DNA of 64,000 nucleotides from Chrysomallon squamiferum. Taxonomy: Eukaryota > Mollusca > Gastropoda > Neomphalida > Peltospiridae. The notes under the pieces are model-generated. The model worked only from the letters and a program-made list of their open reading frames with translations. It was not told the DNA's origin and did no database searches. Positions 1-12,200 of this stretch are shown in pieces (position 1 is the first letter of the stretch; the number at the start of each line of letters is the position of its first letter). The stretch is from positions 10,327,682 through 10,391,681 of the forward strand of contig CM022675.1 in assembly GCA_012295275.1 (NCBI GenBank). Direction: 5' to 3'. The translations under genes were made by a program, and so were the position numbers.

Positions 1-34
1 TTATTATTTTTTTTTATTATTTCTTTCTATGCAG

Positions 35-82
35 TATTTTGTAATTGACAATGAATCAGCTATTGTTGCATATGCTGTTGGA
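35..82 (+). pseudogene. Decayed partial duplicate of the DNPEP exon at 238
   Basis: After a good acceptor (ttctttctatgcag) the sequence reads YFVIDNESAIVAYAVG, nearly the same as [16 protein letters not shown] at the start of the real exon at 238. Similarity stops after the GG region. What follows lacks the rest of the exon and any matching donor, then runs into a (GT)n tract. The pyrimidine-rich acceptor is duplicated too. The second copy is the one that continues with the conserved AHTDSPCLR segment. I infer a local tandem duplication whose upstream copy lost its 3' part. Confidence 0.75.
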
Positions 83-136
83 ATACTGAAATTTCGATAT
101 ATGTTAAAAGTGTTACTGGAATTTGTGTTTAATTAT

Positions 137-138
<2 letters not shown>

Positions 139-188
<50 letters not shown>
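139..188. repeat. (GT)n microsatellite between the two exon copies
   Basis: About 25 uninterrupted GT units, lying directly between the decayed exon copy and the functional DNPEP exon. Confidence 0.95.
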
Positions 189-189
<1 letters not shown>

Positions 190-237
190 CTGTATGTTTG
201 TATGTATGTATGTTATTTTTTAATCATTTCTTTGCAG

Positions 238-3200
238 TATTTTGTTACTAAAAATGAATCAGCCATTATTGCATTTGCTGTTGGAGGAAAATATGAACCT
301 GGAAATCCATTTAGTATTGTCGGAGCCCATACAGATAGTCCCTGTTTGAGGGTAAGAAAATAAGCAGGTGAAGAAAGAAAAATCATATTTTAAAGTAACC
401 AGTTTTTACTTAAAATTTATTTTTGAATACTTTCACATGATTGCTTTGTTTTTTGTTAACCTATAAACAAAAAAACCCTATTTTAAAAAAAAAGATATTT
501 TGTACATTTTCAAAAAAAAACCCTAGTCTATCTGTATTGGTTTATTTTAAATTATCATGTAAATAAACAATAAATATTTTTTATACTTCCAAGTAACTAT
601 TCTGCAAGTATTTGTTTCTTGTTGAGATGGAACTAATAACCTAAATTTATTGTTTATACTTTATAATGACTGTGATGATTCTTGTTAAATTGTATTACAG
701 AAGCATGAACAGAAAACTTTATAAAAAAAAAAAATATATATATATTATTTGATTATTATTCAGTTTTTAATAAATAACAAAATTTATGTAGCTGATAAGG
801 TAGTTAAAAATCTAATAAAGTAAGGAGCCTCAGAAAATCATACATTTTGAAATTTGATTTTTTTTTTTTAATGATATGATTCTTTGATAGAAATATAAAT
901 GGTCTTTTGACTGTAGACATCTCTGTTTTTTTAAAATGGCAACAATTGGAACCATCAGCAATAGCTTGTAATTTCAACAGTTCTTTTAATTTAATTAGTT
1001 ATATTTATGACTGTGTTTTAAGGAACTGTTTCTGTATTTTTAGGTCAAGCCCAGATCTGCAGGTGTGAAAAGTGGATTTTGTATGGTTGGCGTGGAAACG
1101 TATGGTGGTGGAACATGGCACACTTGGTTTGACCGAGATCTCACAATAGCTGGGCGTGTCCTTGTCAAGGTCATTTGTAGTTAATGTTGAAAAAATAGAA
1201 CTTTTATTTACATTTAATGTTATTTGGAATTCTGTTGTTGTATGAATCATCTGTTATCTTTTATTACTTTGGTTCATGTAACCTAATGCAAGACCTTTTC
1301 ACCCAGTCTTGTTGTCCTTGTTCAAAACATCTGTTATGTTATGACAGATTCAGGTAACATGGATTGCACTGTAGTTGAAAAAATATTTTCTGGATAAGGC
1401 CACAGAAGTGAAATTTGCATCAGAGTAAGTGGTGTGTGGGGTTTTGGGCTTATTTTAAAATGTTTTTGTTATTCATTTTTCGATCACCAACCTGAGATGT
1501 TCAGTGATATGACAATGTTCGAAAGAAATTATTGGTTACATCTTTGTAAAATTTACATCTGTTTGACTATGGCCCATTTCGGTCTGTATTCTGTAACTGA
1601 CTGTCAAAGATTATCAAGTCATGATTACTGTGGAAAACTATTTAGAGGTTTCCTTTCTGTCAGTTAACATGATTATCTCATATGATTGCAGTAGTTTTCT
1701 CTCTCAACATGTCGTAATAAATTAACACATTTGACCCACTGCAACTGTCATGGTAATATCATTATTATTATTATTATTTTTTTTTTTAACTTCAAACAGT
1801 CTATATGGCTCACTGTTGAAGTCTAGACCTGAGGCATTGTACATAGCAGAAATCTCCTTATTACAAATACTGATCTTTTTTCATGTTTCAAACTCTGCTC
1901 AGATATTTTGTTTTTATAACAGGCCTCTATATTAAAGATGGATATAAAATATCCCTTGTTTTGTCAGTAATAATATCTTAAACATTGGCTGTATGCTGTT
2001 AGAATTGTTTCTATAAAACCCCCAAAAATTATATTTCTTAAACATGATAAAACATATTGAAGCTATATTAGATATTTACTCTCCTGGTTTGAATATTTTT
2101 TCTGTCTAGAATGGAGACAAGATTGATCATAGACTGGTCCATGTCCAGCAACCGATTCTTCGAATACCAAACATTGCCATCCATTTTCAGCGAGACATGA
2201 ATGAGAAGTTTTCACCAAACAAAGAAACACATTTGTGAGTGAATAATAGTTATTTATTTTACTTAAAATCTGTGTATTTTATTAAAATTATTGTTGAATT
2301 TGTTAAATTAAAAAAAAAAATTATAATAATAAAAAAATAAGAACGTATAATTATAAAATGTCTGGATGATTAAAACATTTGTATATGAAAGTGTTAACTT
2401 ACACCATGAATAGTAAAATTTATTTTATAGTTTATTTATAGACAGTCTTAATTCAGATTTTTTATTTATTTTATTTAAAGGATTATTTGTGGTGATGTCA
2501 TTAATAAAATATGTATATATATATCTATCTATAAAACAATACATTTCATATATTTTGAGACTTTTGGATTTAAATATTATCTGTGGTCATTTGATATAAA
2601 AAAACAACAACAAAAAAACCTCCAAAAACAAAAGGTGGTACATTTCATACATTTTAAAGCTCAGTTTTAGAGACTTCAGGATTCCATGCTTTGAAACAGT
2701 CATTTGAAAGGTGTACATGATGTGTTTCATCGTTGGGTTAATGCTTTAAGCACACTTAATTCTTTGCCGTTTTAACAGTGTATTCCAGATTAGTTTTCTT
2801 TCTGCAGATGTCCAGTCCTGGCAACAGTAGTTCAGGCTGAATTGCAGGGCGACACAAAGCCTGAATCCGAGACCAAATCAGCAGAAAATCCAACATGTCG
2901 AGTAAATTTCTTTTTCAAAACTTGAAATAACATGACCTCGTAGTTTTAACAGATAATTCATTCTATTTTATCATCATAATTGGTTCAAGATAACAGTTAA
3001 TAACACGAAGGTCTACTCCTTCCTTTTTCAAAGCTGCTTTTACCCATTCCACCCAGAGTCCCAGTTCATTTTCAAGTCCCTGATGCATACTTTAGGATAC
3101 TTTACTAATGTGGATAAAATATATCTATTACCTGTGAGAAGGTATTTATTAAAAAAAAATCTCTTGCTACTAACTGGTAAGAGTAACCCATAGATTGGTT

Positions 3201-4508
3201 ACAGATGGTTTCCTCTCTCTTACTATTATAGAAAATCCATGTTTTTAAACATTAATAATAAAATGTTAAATATTCCTTAATTTATTTAACTATGTATTAT
3301 TACTGTTTTATTTTTGTATTTATTTATTTATTTTTTTTTTTTTCACAGGCTGACAGTCATCATCCAACACTAATTCGACTTTTATGTGAAGAACTGAAAG
3401 TGAAGCCTGAACAAATTTTAGACTTTGAGCTTTGTGTGGTAGATACCCAACCAGCTGTGTGTATTTTTTAATTCCATTTTTCATTCTAATACGAGCCATA
3501 AATAGCCTCATAATATTACAAATACTTCTAAATGATTGTTTCATTTGTTACCTGAGGACATCCTTAACTGATAATTAAGCATGATAATGAAAAATAATTC
3601 AAACAGGATCTCATGATATTTGTTTTTTTTCTTGACCTTTTTTTCATACAATCAAACTCAAGAAAAAACAACAGCAACAAGAAATCCCCTGACATACAAA
3701 AAAAAAAAAAAAGTAAAAAATGTATAAAGTCTGTATGCTAACAAGTAATTGTTTCAGTCATTCTTGTTATAATAAATGATGATAAATACCTCACAAGTGA
3801 TTGGTTAAGCCATTCTGATAAAAATAATTTATGATAATTAGCTACCACCACGTGATTGACTCAGCTCATCTAATTATAATAATTTATGATAATTACCTAC
3901 CAACATGTGATTGACTCAGCTCTTCTAATTATAATAATTTATGATAATTAGCTACCACCACGTGATTGACTCAGCTCTTCTAATTATAATAATTTATGAT
4001 AATTATCTGGCAGGCCACCACCACCACGTGATTGACTCAGCTCTTCTAATTATAATAATTTATGATAATTAGCTACCACCACGTGATTAACTCAGCTCTT
4101 CTAATTATAACAATTTATGATAATTATCTGGCAGGTGATTGGTGGAGCCCTCCAAGAGTTTATCTTTTCTCCCCGCCTCGACAACTTGATGAATGCATAT
4201 ACTGCTTCCATTGCACTCATTGAATCCTGTGATAATGACACCTTGTCGAATGACACAAATGTCAGAATGATTAGTTTGTTCGATAATGAAGAGGTGATGT
4301 TAATATTTTGAATACTTACTGTTGTCATTGATGACAAAACTTGGGGATATGGTAGATTATTATTACACAAGAAATTTTTGTAGTGATAATTCTTGTTAAA
4401 TAGTTTTATACTGATTATTATTCTTTTTATAGACTGCTATTTAAGTTATAATACACATTATAGTTTACTTAGCTTAATATTTTATGTATGTGTGTATAAA
4501 TAGATGTG

Positions 4509-4556
<48 letters not shown>

Positions 4557-7500
4557 GACACACATATACATAAAATATGAATCTAAGTAAACTGTATATA
4601 TATATATTTGTTTATATATATATATATAAATATGTGTTTGTGTATGTAGTTTATCTTGAGTTTTTTTAATATTACAGTTCAGCTTAATTAAGATTTGTAC
4701 CCTGACTGTTGCAATTTACCTAAACTAGTATTAACATACTGATTATAGCAGTTTAGTTAGACTAGTATATTTTATACTGACTGAAACTGATTACCTAACC
4801 TAGTACAGTTTATACTATAACAGTTTAATAGACTAGTAATTTTTTAATACCACTTATCTGTTCTAGTACTTTTTTTTTTAGTATCACATTAAGACAAGTT
4901 GGTGTTTTTCACTTTTACAGGTTGGCTCCTCCAGTGCCCAAGGAGCGGATTCCACATTTCAGGAGCTGGTGTTAAGGAGAATCAGCGCCAGTCCAACCAA
5001 CCACACAGCATTTGAAGAATCGATTGGTGGCTCCTACATGATCAGTGCCGATCAGGCCCACGCCGTCCATCCTAACTACTCGTGAGTCAGCATTTTGTAC
5101 GTTTTTATACAAACTTGTGAGTGTTTTGTGACAAGAGAGTTTCAGTTAACTACTCGTGAGTCAGCGTTTTGTACGTTTTTATACAAACTTGTGAGTGTTT
5201 TGTAACAAGAGAGTTTCAGTGAACTACTGGTGAGTCAGCGTTTTGTACGTTTTTATACAAACTTGTGAGTGTTTTGTAACAAGAGAGTTTCAGTTAACCT
5301 GAGCACCAGGTGTTAAAATAACAGACTGGATAATTATAATGATTAAATACAAATTTTCAGACTTTTATGTAACTGTTTTTGATAATGTTAATTTTGGTTA
5401 ATCAGATTACCAGTATTAAAATACTAGATTGGCTAATACTAGAAATAACTTTCTGTAACAATCAGTACAAATAGGTGAAGGCATCTTTTGAATTTTTAAT
5501 GGTGTTTCAGACATGACATTGGTTTCATGGGAAAATGGGAGTAAAGGATTTCTTGTTGCTGATAGATTACTGTGGTTTTTTGAGTTACACTAACAAAAGT
5601 TGTACATCTACTAACTGTTTGACAATTAAATGTTATGAGGTGTTGTTCATTTTAGTCTAAGCTTTTTCTGACATTGAACGAAAGGATAAGTTATGTTAAT
5701 AAGGGAAACTACACATCCTTTTTTATTATTTTTTATTTATTTAAAAAAAAAAAGGCAAAATAAGGAACAGAAATTTATATCTAATATAATTTTATTTTTT
5801 TTCTATTTCAGAGAAAAACACGAATCTAACCATCAGCCTGCCTTTCACAAGGTACTTTGACCAACACTTTTCTACTTGTGGTTAAGAAAATTCAGTGTAT
5901 TTAAACAGAACCTTTCTTTGCTAGACTCCTCAATTATTAAACTGAATTATAGGATGTAAATATCTGAATGATCATCGAAAATATGTGCAAAAAAAATAGA
6001 CAAAAAACAAACATGTTTTGTTTTCTTCATCTTCCCTGTACCCAGTTTCAGCTTATTAGACACGCTTAATTAAATACTTCTTGTTATTTATTATTATTAT
6101 AATTACTGCTACTATTATTACTATTACCACTGTTTTTATTACTTCTCCACATTGCTGTTTCTATTGTTAATGTGTGCAGTAAAAGACTATTTAAATGTTA
6201 CAGGGAATTGTTATCAAAGTGAACTCCAATCAGCGATATGCTACAACTGCAATCACATCAACAATACTGAAAGAGATTGCCAAGAAAGTGGATGCACCAT
6301 TACAGGTTTGATATTATCAAATATTTCAAATATGCTTGTATGAACAGTTTGGTCTGTTTTAAAGTTTTAAATAAAATGACATTAAAATGAACTTACATTT
6401 GAATCAACTGGAAATAAATTAAATGATTTTTTTAATTCAAAGGTAAATTATGTCAGAAAATAAAATTTATTTATTTTGTGTGTGTGTGGTTCTCACACAT
6501 TTTAGGAAAGATCATCAACTTCAAAAAGAATTTCCAAACACTAATGGAATGGTAGAGTTATTTATCATCTACAATGTGAAATTTGTTAAGATCATTTAAA
6601 AAAATCAAAATAAACAATGAAACATTATGAAAAAAGAATTATTTTTCTTACGGGGCCAGTAACACTTGATCTGTGCAAGTACAGCTTATTCTTATCACAT
6701 GAAAAATTTATGAATTATGTATTTGAAAAAAAAAAAAAAATAACATAAAAAGCTTTTATAAATTTTGATAATTTCAGGAGGTGGTGGTGAGGAATGATTC
6801 CGCTTGTGGATCCACTATAGGGCCAATCATGTCCTCCAAACTGGGAATGAGGACCATTGATGTGGGAGGAGCCCAGCTGAGCATGCACTCGATTCGAGAG
6901 ATGTGTTGTACAAGCAGTGTGCAGCAGGCTATCACTCTCTACAAGGTGACACTGCTTTGTAATGTGCCATGGGTTGCTAGGTCAATTCTCATCATTGGGT
7001 ATATTTAGTTATTTCTAATGTGCCATGGGTTGATAGGTCAATTCTCATCATTGGGTATATCTTGTTATTTCTAATGTGCCATGGGTTGCTAGATCAATTC
7101 TCATCATTGGGTATATTTAGTTATTTCTAATGTGCCATGGGTTGATAGGTCAATTCTCATCATTGGGTATATTTAGTTATTTCTAATGTGCCATGGGTTG
7201 CTAGATCAGTTCTCATCATTGGGTATATTTAGTTATTTCTAATGTGTCATTGATTGCAAGATCAATTCTCATCATTGGGTATATTTAGTTATTTCTAATG
7301 TGTCATTGATTGCAAGATCAATTCTCATCATTGGGTATATTTAGTTATTTTTTCATGGGTTGCTAGATCAGTTCTCACATGGATGGGTTGCAAGATCAAT
7401 TCTCATCATTGGGTATATTTAGTTATTGCTAATGTGCCATGGGTTGCTAGATCAATTCTCATCATTGGGTATATCTTGTTATTTTTAATATGACATGGAT

Positions 7501-7938
7501 AGCAAGATTAATTCTCCTTAATGTACATTAGGTCCATTTGCGATGGGTTGTTAGATCGGTTGTCGTCTTTTTTGTTGTATACTCTGAGTTATTTATAATG
7601 TACCATGGGTTGCAGGATCAGCTCAACTCAATGCTGTGGTTGAGTTGTGAAGAGCTATGTTATGTGTTATTTTTTTATTTTATTGCTGTAAATTGTGTTT
7701 AGAGTATTAAAGTTGAATGTCAGTTTATGTTAAAAAAAGAACACATACAAAAAAAGCAAGTGTTTTAACTCGTTGCATTTTAAAGCAGTTACTTCTATTG
7801 CACATATCTTATTTGTATAACCCTTATGTAGTACTGTCACAATTTATTTTTATTTTTATGAGAATTTAAACATGTATTTTTTAATTTCAGGCTTTCTTCG
7901 AACTGTATCCAGAGGTTTCTGCATCACTTACTTTTTGA
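238..7938 (+). CDS. DNPEP: Aspartyl aminopeptidase (peptidase M18), 3' part, 11 exons
   Basis: Cytosolic zinc aminopeptidase that removes N-terminal Asp/Glu from peptides. Coding exons: 238-351, 1044-1169, 2110-2234, 2808-2901, 3349-3456, 4135-4293, 4921-5081, 5812-5851, 6204-6305, 6778-6945, 7891-7938 (TGA). All have AG/GT borders and compatible phases, giving 414 codons that match the vertebrate enzyme from about residue 66 to the end. M18 landmarks are visible: [12 protein letters not shown] (metal His/Asp region), [50 protein letters not shown] (catalytic Glu pair), [13 protein letters not shown] and LSMHSIREM (metal His). The protein ends [13 protein letters not shown]. The N-terminal exons lie left of the window. 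Introns carry unusual junction minisatellites, listed separately. It converges with DARS1. Identity is certain; exact exon edges were set by eye. Confidence 0.96.
3742..4134. repeat. 55-bp minisatellite ending at a DNPEP 3' splice site
   Basis: Six to seven copies of a unit of the form gtgattgactcagctcttct...tttatgataatt. The word gtgatt recurs at 3797, 3852, 3907, 3962, 4028 and 4083, and finally at 4135, where it is the start of the coding exon. Spacing is 55 bp, with one copy of 66 and the last of 52. One internal copy (about 4005-4015) also carries the acceptor-like tctggcag seen at the true exon border. The first copy (gtgattggttaagcc) resembles the exon start gtgattggtggagcc. Confidence 0.9.
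4462..4593. repeat. 132-bp palindrome with TA/CA core in a DNPEP intron
   Basis: The left arm, agtttacttagcttaatatt then ttatgtatgtgtgt (4462-4495), is matched in reverse complement by the right arm, cacacatatacataaaatat then gaatctaagtaaact (about 4559-4593). There are only a few mismatches. The centre is a (TA)n/(CA)n run. The arms could fold into a hairpin. It may be a small foldback element or an expanded palindrome. Confidence 0.75.
5073..5298. repeat. Three tandem 74-bp copies spanning a DNPEP exon end and 5' splice site
   Basis: Copies start at 5073, 5147 and 5221, exactly 74 bp apart, and a fourth begins at 5295 with taac. Each unit includes the last nine coding bases of the exon (taactactc) and its donor gtgagt, so the 5' splice site is present three times; the third has actactGgtgagt. 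The unit ends in tttcag, so each extra copy looks like a tiny exon with its own acceptor and donor. Confidence 0.92.
6960..7625. repeat. 56-bp minisatellite in the last DNPEP intron
   Basis: About ten or more copies of a 56-bp unit (taatgtgccatgggttgcta... ...cattgggtatatttagttat). Starts at 6960, 7016, 7072, 7128 and 7184 are regular; copies after about 7240 become degenerate. The array begins only 14 bp after the donor at 6946. Confidence 0.92.
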
Positions 7939-9209
7939 AGACATTTTACAGACTTAATTAAACTCCACATTATGATGCATAAATTCTGAGTTTAAAAATC
8001 AAATTCTATACCAGTTTTGTTGATACTTACACCGATTTATTTTTATTATAATTCTTTAACATATTTTTTATAAATATATATTCTGTGTGTCCATGTTTGA
8101 AATAATATTGTTTTCTACAACTTCTATTATCTGCGTAGGTTTTCTTTGTTCAAAGCTGATGAATTTGAACAAAACACAGATAAACATTGGAAAAATAAAC
8201 AGTTAATTGAAAAAAAAACACAAGAGAAATAAATTGTGCACCAAGTTTTAAAAAACTAATTCCGTGTGTATTCTAACTAGCTTTAAGAATAAATTGCCAT
8301 TAATAATTTTGGTAAATGATACAATAAAAAAAATAAATGAATTTTTTTGTGTTTTTTGTCCATATATTTTAAAATAAATTCTGCAAGTGAATTTCAGTTG
8401 AATGGATTTTTTATTCAAAATTTTAAACAAAAAAGACAACAAATATTATGTAATCAAAAATGTTTATTTTTGTACTTTTTTTTTTCATAGCTTTTAATTA
8501 TTCAATAAACCAGAACCATGTCGCAGACATATATTTTCATAAAATCCTGTAAAATGAGAGTAAAATAATCTAATTTTACTAAAGCACAATTATTCTGTGG
8601 ACATCATTTTCATTTTGTTTTCATTTTGTTTCCATTTTTATACAATTTTATTTTCTGGGGAAAAACACAGATAAACTGTTCTTTTTAAATTAATAGATGA
8701 ACTATATGTGGAACACATTAAAATTGGTTTTTACTTTCAAATACTGAAATTTCCAGTATGAAGTAGAAATAGGCAAACAGACCAGAATGTACAAAAATAA
8801 GTATTAAAAAATGGCCAGAAAGGACAAGGCTTGTGTGTGAGAATTATCTCAATCATGAAACTGAACATGGCTGTGATTCAATGAAAGTCCCATTATTAAG
8901 CGATAATTCTTTAGCCATGTTCTTGTTAAAATGGGACCAAATGTAGCAAAGTCCATAATCACATTATATTTAAAGTAATTTTTTGTAGGGTACACATCCC
9001 AGAAAGGTCAGATGTATTTTCTCTCAAGGATTCTTTCAACCAAATTTTGTATGATATTTCATAATTTCTAAATTTTGATTTGATTAAATGCTGATTACTT
9101 TCATATAAATAAATGCATGATGTTTTCGTAATATCTTGAACTAGATTTTCATTTTTCAGCGTTTTTTTAAAAAATAACCTGGATTTGTCACAGTCAAGTA
9201 ATAAAATAA
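7939..9209. other. Convergent 3' region of DNPEP and DARS1
   Basis: No coding sequence is seen. The stretch holds the two 3'UTRs, which meet tail to tail. Possible plus-strand poly(A) signals are AATAAA at about 8192, 8228 and 8502. A possible minus-strand signal for DARS1 lies at about 8646 (TTTATT on the plus strand). Which ones are used cannot be told from sequence. Confidence 0.6.
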
Positions 9210-12200
9210 TTATGGTGTAAGTCTCTTTGGGTCACGTGGGAACATCGATGTTTTTCTGACGTTGTCAAGGCCAAGGTACAACATCGTCACACGTTCCATT
9301 CCTGAAAAAAAATATAAACAATAAATATAGAAGTAAATATAAAAATATGAAAGGCTTATTTATTAAACTTGTTTCTTCATTTTCAGAAAAGCTCAAATTA
9401 TCTGTATATCAATTTTAATCTGTCAGTTTTAGATTTCAATCCATGTTTTTGGTTGTACTTTTTTTTTTTTGTAATGTTACCTTCCTCTGAAGAAATTGGA
9501 AAGTGAAAACAGTTTAAAATCTCAATAATTTTAATTATAATCATTTCCTTTTCTTTAAATTTTTCATCTGTGTTTATCGTTTTTCTAGAGGAATTAATTC
9601 TCCTCTGCCATAAAGGATTCTTTTATAATTCTTTTTACCATTTTGAAAATCTGAAGTTTCTGTTTAAATTCATATTACAAACAAGATTATTTTACATTTG
9701 GCAAGTCTGCTATACACAGAGCAACAGAGCCAGACACTTACATGTTCAGATACAATTTGTTTTATCTCTTAAATGTTTTTTTAATACTAGTAAGATATTC
9801 TCTGCATTAACTTTACGAGTTAAAAACCTACCAATCCCACCACCAGCATGTGGAGGTGCTCCATACTTGAATGCATCGATGTATCCCTTTATCTTCTCTG
9901 TATCTGTAAACACATAAAATATTTAATAAACACTTGTTTAACTGCAACAGTTTATAAAACCTCCACTGAGAGGAACTGAACCAGAGTGAGAATCTTTTGT
10001 TATTAGATGTTGCCTGAAATAATAGTTTATCCAATCAGTTATATAACTGTAACAACCATCAAGATCTTTTCATAATTTAAAGGCAAATTTGTTTATTATC
10101 CTTACAGATTTTTTTGCAAATGACATACTATTCACACAGATTTTAAACACTATTAATCCAACAGTCACATAACTCATACACTAGTTTTCATATTTTGATG
10201 CAAACTTTGTGTTACTGTTACATATTTTTTATACTTTTAATAAAAACGTCCTATTATTCTTACATTCTACGTAAACATAATGTTATTCCACCAAGTTCAA
10301 CAACCTTCTTACCTGTCTTTGTATGTGAGGAAGTAACCTTTTCAACTTACATTATCCCAGATGCCAAAAATAAAACCATTCTTCTCAACATTGAAAGCTT
10401 TTCCTTAGTCTCAGACAGCAATGGGTACTTCATACCCTGCAGAAACTGGTTAATTAATGACTTACCTATTTCATGAAGTTTGGCTCTTTCAAGCAGGAAT
10501 TCTGGATCGTGGATTCTCTGAGCTCCCGACAAAATTTCCTCACCACGCATAAACATGTCATAAGAATTGGACCATTTCTAGAATGGGAAGAAAAAGATAA
10601 TATTAATACAGACTTGCACATATATATATTTTGTTAAATGTGTACAATAATTAGCATCCATCAGCTAAAATGAAGATATGCAAGATTTATTTATTTTTCA
10701 AAATTCGTAATATTTTTTTTATTAAACAAGATGCATTTACTCTTTAGCATAAATCACAGCTAGTAATGAAATATCTATAAATATAAATTTGTGAAAAATA
10801 AATATTTCATTCAAGTTATCAATCCGTGCTTCCTTTTTCTTTCTTCTACATATGTTCATAAAGTTAGTTCAAATGATTATAATGAACAGTTTTTATTTGA
10901 CTTAAGAGAAAGTACATACGTACTTCATTTTTGGGGTCTGGCATTGTGTAGAATGGACGTACAGACAATGGGAATTTGTCCAGAATAAAGAAGTCTGTAT
11001 CATACTGAAAATAAAATAAATAATTGAAAATATTAAATAACAAGTTTGAAATATAAAGTTCAAATAAATCCAGAAACAAAGTCAAAAATTCTATAAATAA
11101 TTTTTAAGACAATAAAAAATAATAAAGACTAATAAAGAGTCTAATATGAAAAAGAATATTATTAAAGTACTCAAATAATACATCATTGATATCACTAAAT
11201 AAAAATCTTTAAATATTATGAAAAAAACAAATAGACACCAATGAACATATATGCACATAAAGAGTAAAATATACTAATAAGATGCTTAACTTAAACTGTC
11301 AATTAAACTATTTTATTTTAAATTGTGAGGATACAAGAACCATAACTCTGACAATATTAATTTTCACTGAGCACAATACATTATTTCAGCTATTGGATGT
11401 CAAACAATGATAAATATACAAATACAAGATTTATCTCAAACAATACCAAAAAGCATATTTACTGCTAACTAAATTACACTTTAATATGTAATAATGACCA
11501 AATTTAATTTTTTTAATTTTTAAGTTATGAAATTTTCTGATTATTTCTTCAAAATTTTTGTTAGTAAATTTTAATTTTTAATTTTTCTTTAACCTTTGCT
11601 TTGACGAGTCTGCCCAGCAGTTTTTCTGCAGGTGTACTCAGGTCATCTCCCTCCTCCATCTCTACCCCTGCCTCTTTTAACATAAGCACACCCTCCCGAT
11701 AGTCAAGTCTCAAACTGAAATAACAAAATACCAGTGTAATGCATTCATGTCATGTGAATACAAAAAAAATAATAATTTTAATTATCATGCAAACTGTCAT
11801 CTTCAACATGACAAAATATTCATGTGAAGTGAAAAAGTAATATGAAAATATACAATATATATATATATATATCTTTTTGCTATTCATATAATCTTGAAAA
11901 ATATGTTTTTGCATTTAATCAGATTTTGAAAAAAATAAAGTTAATTAATAAAATTTAAATGGAATATTACTTAATGTTTGTTTTATATTTTGTTGATAGT
12001 TTAAATTAAAAATCATAATAAATAAATAAATATGGGGCAGTGTGAAAATAAACCAAAAATAAAGGTTTATGATTTATTTAGCTTCGTAATAATACAATTC
12101 TGAGATACAAATCCACTGCCTAATAAATACAACAAAAACATAATTTAAAAAAAAAAGTCTTGTTTAATAATAAAATACCTGGGTTCCAGAAATTTAAAAG

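Noticed and set aside
9570-9917. 115-codon plus-strand open frame.
   Set aside because: It overlaps a DARS1 exon and intron in antisense, with no splice signals or similarity; a chance frame.
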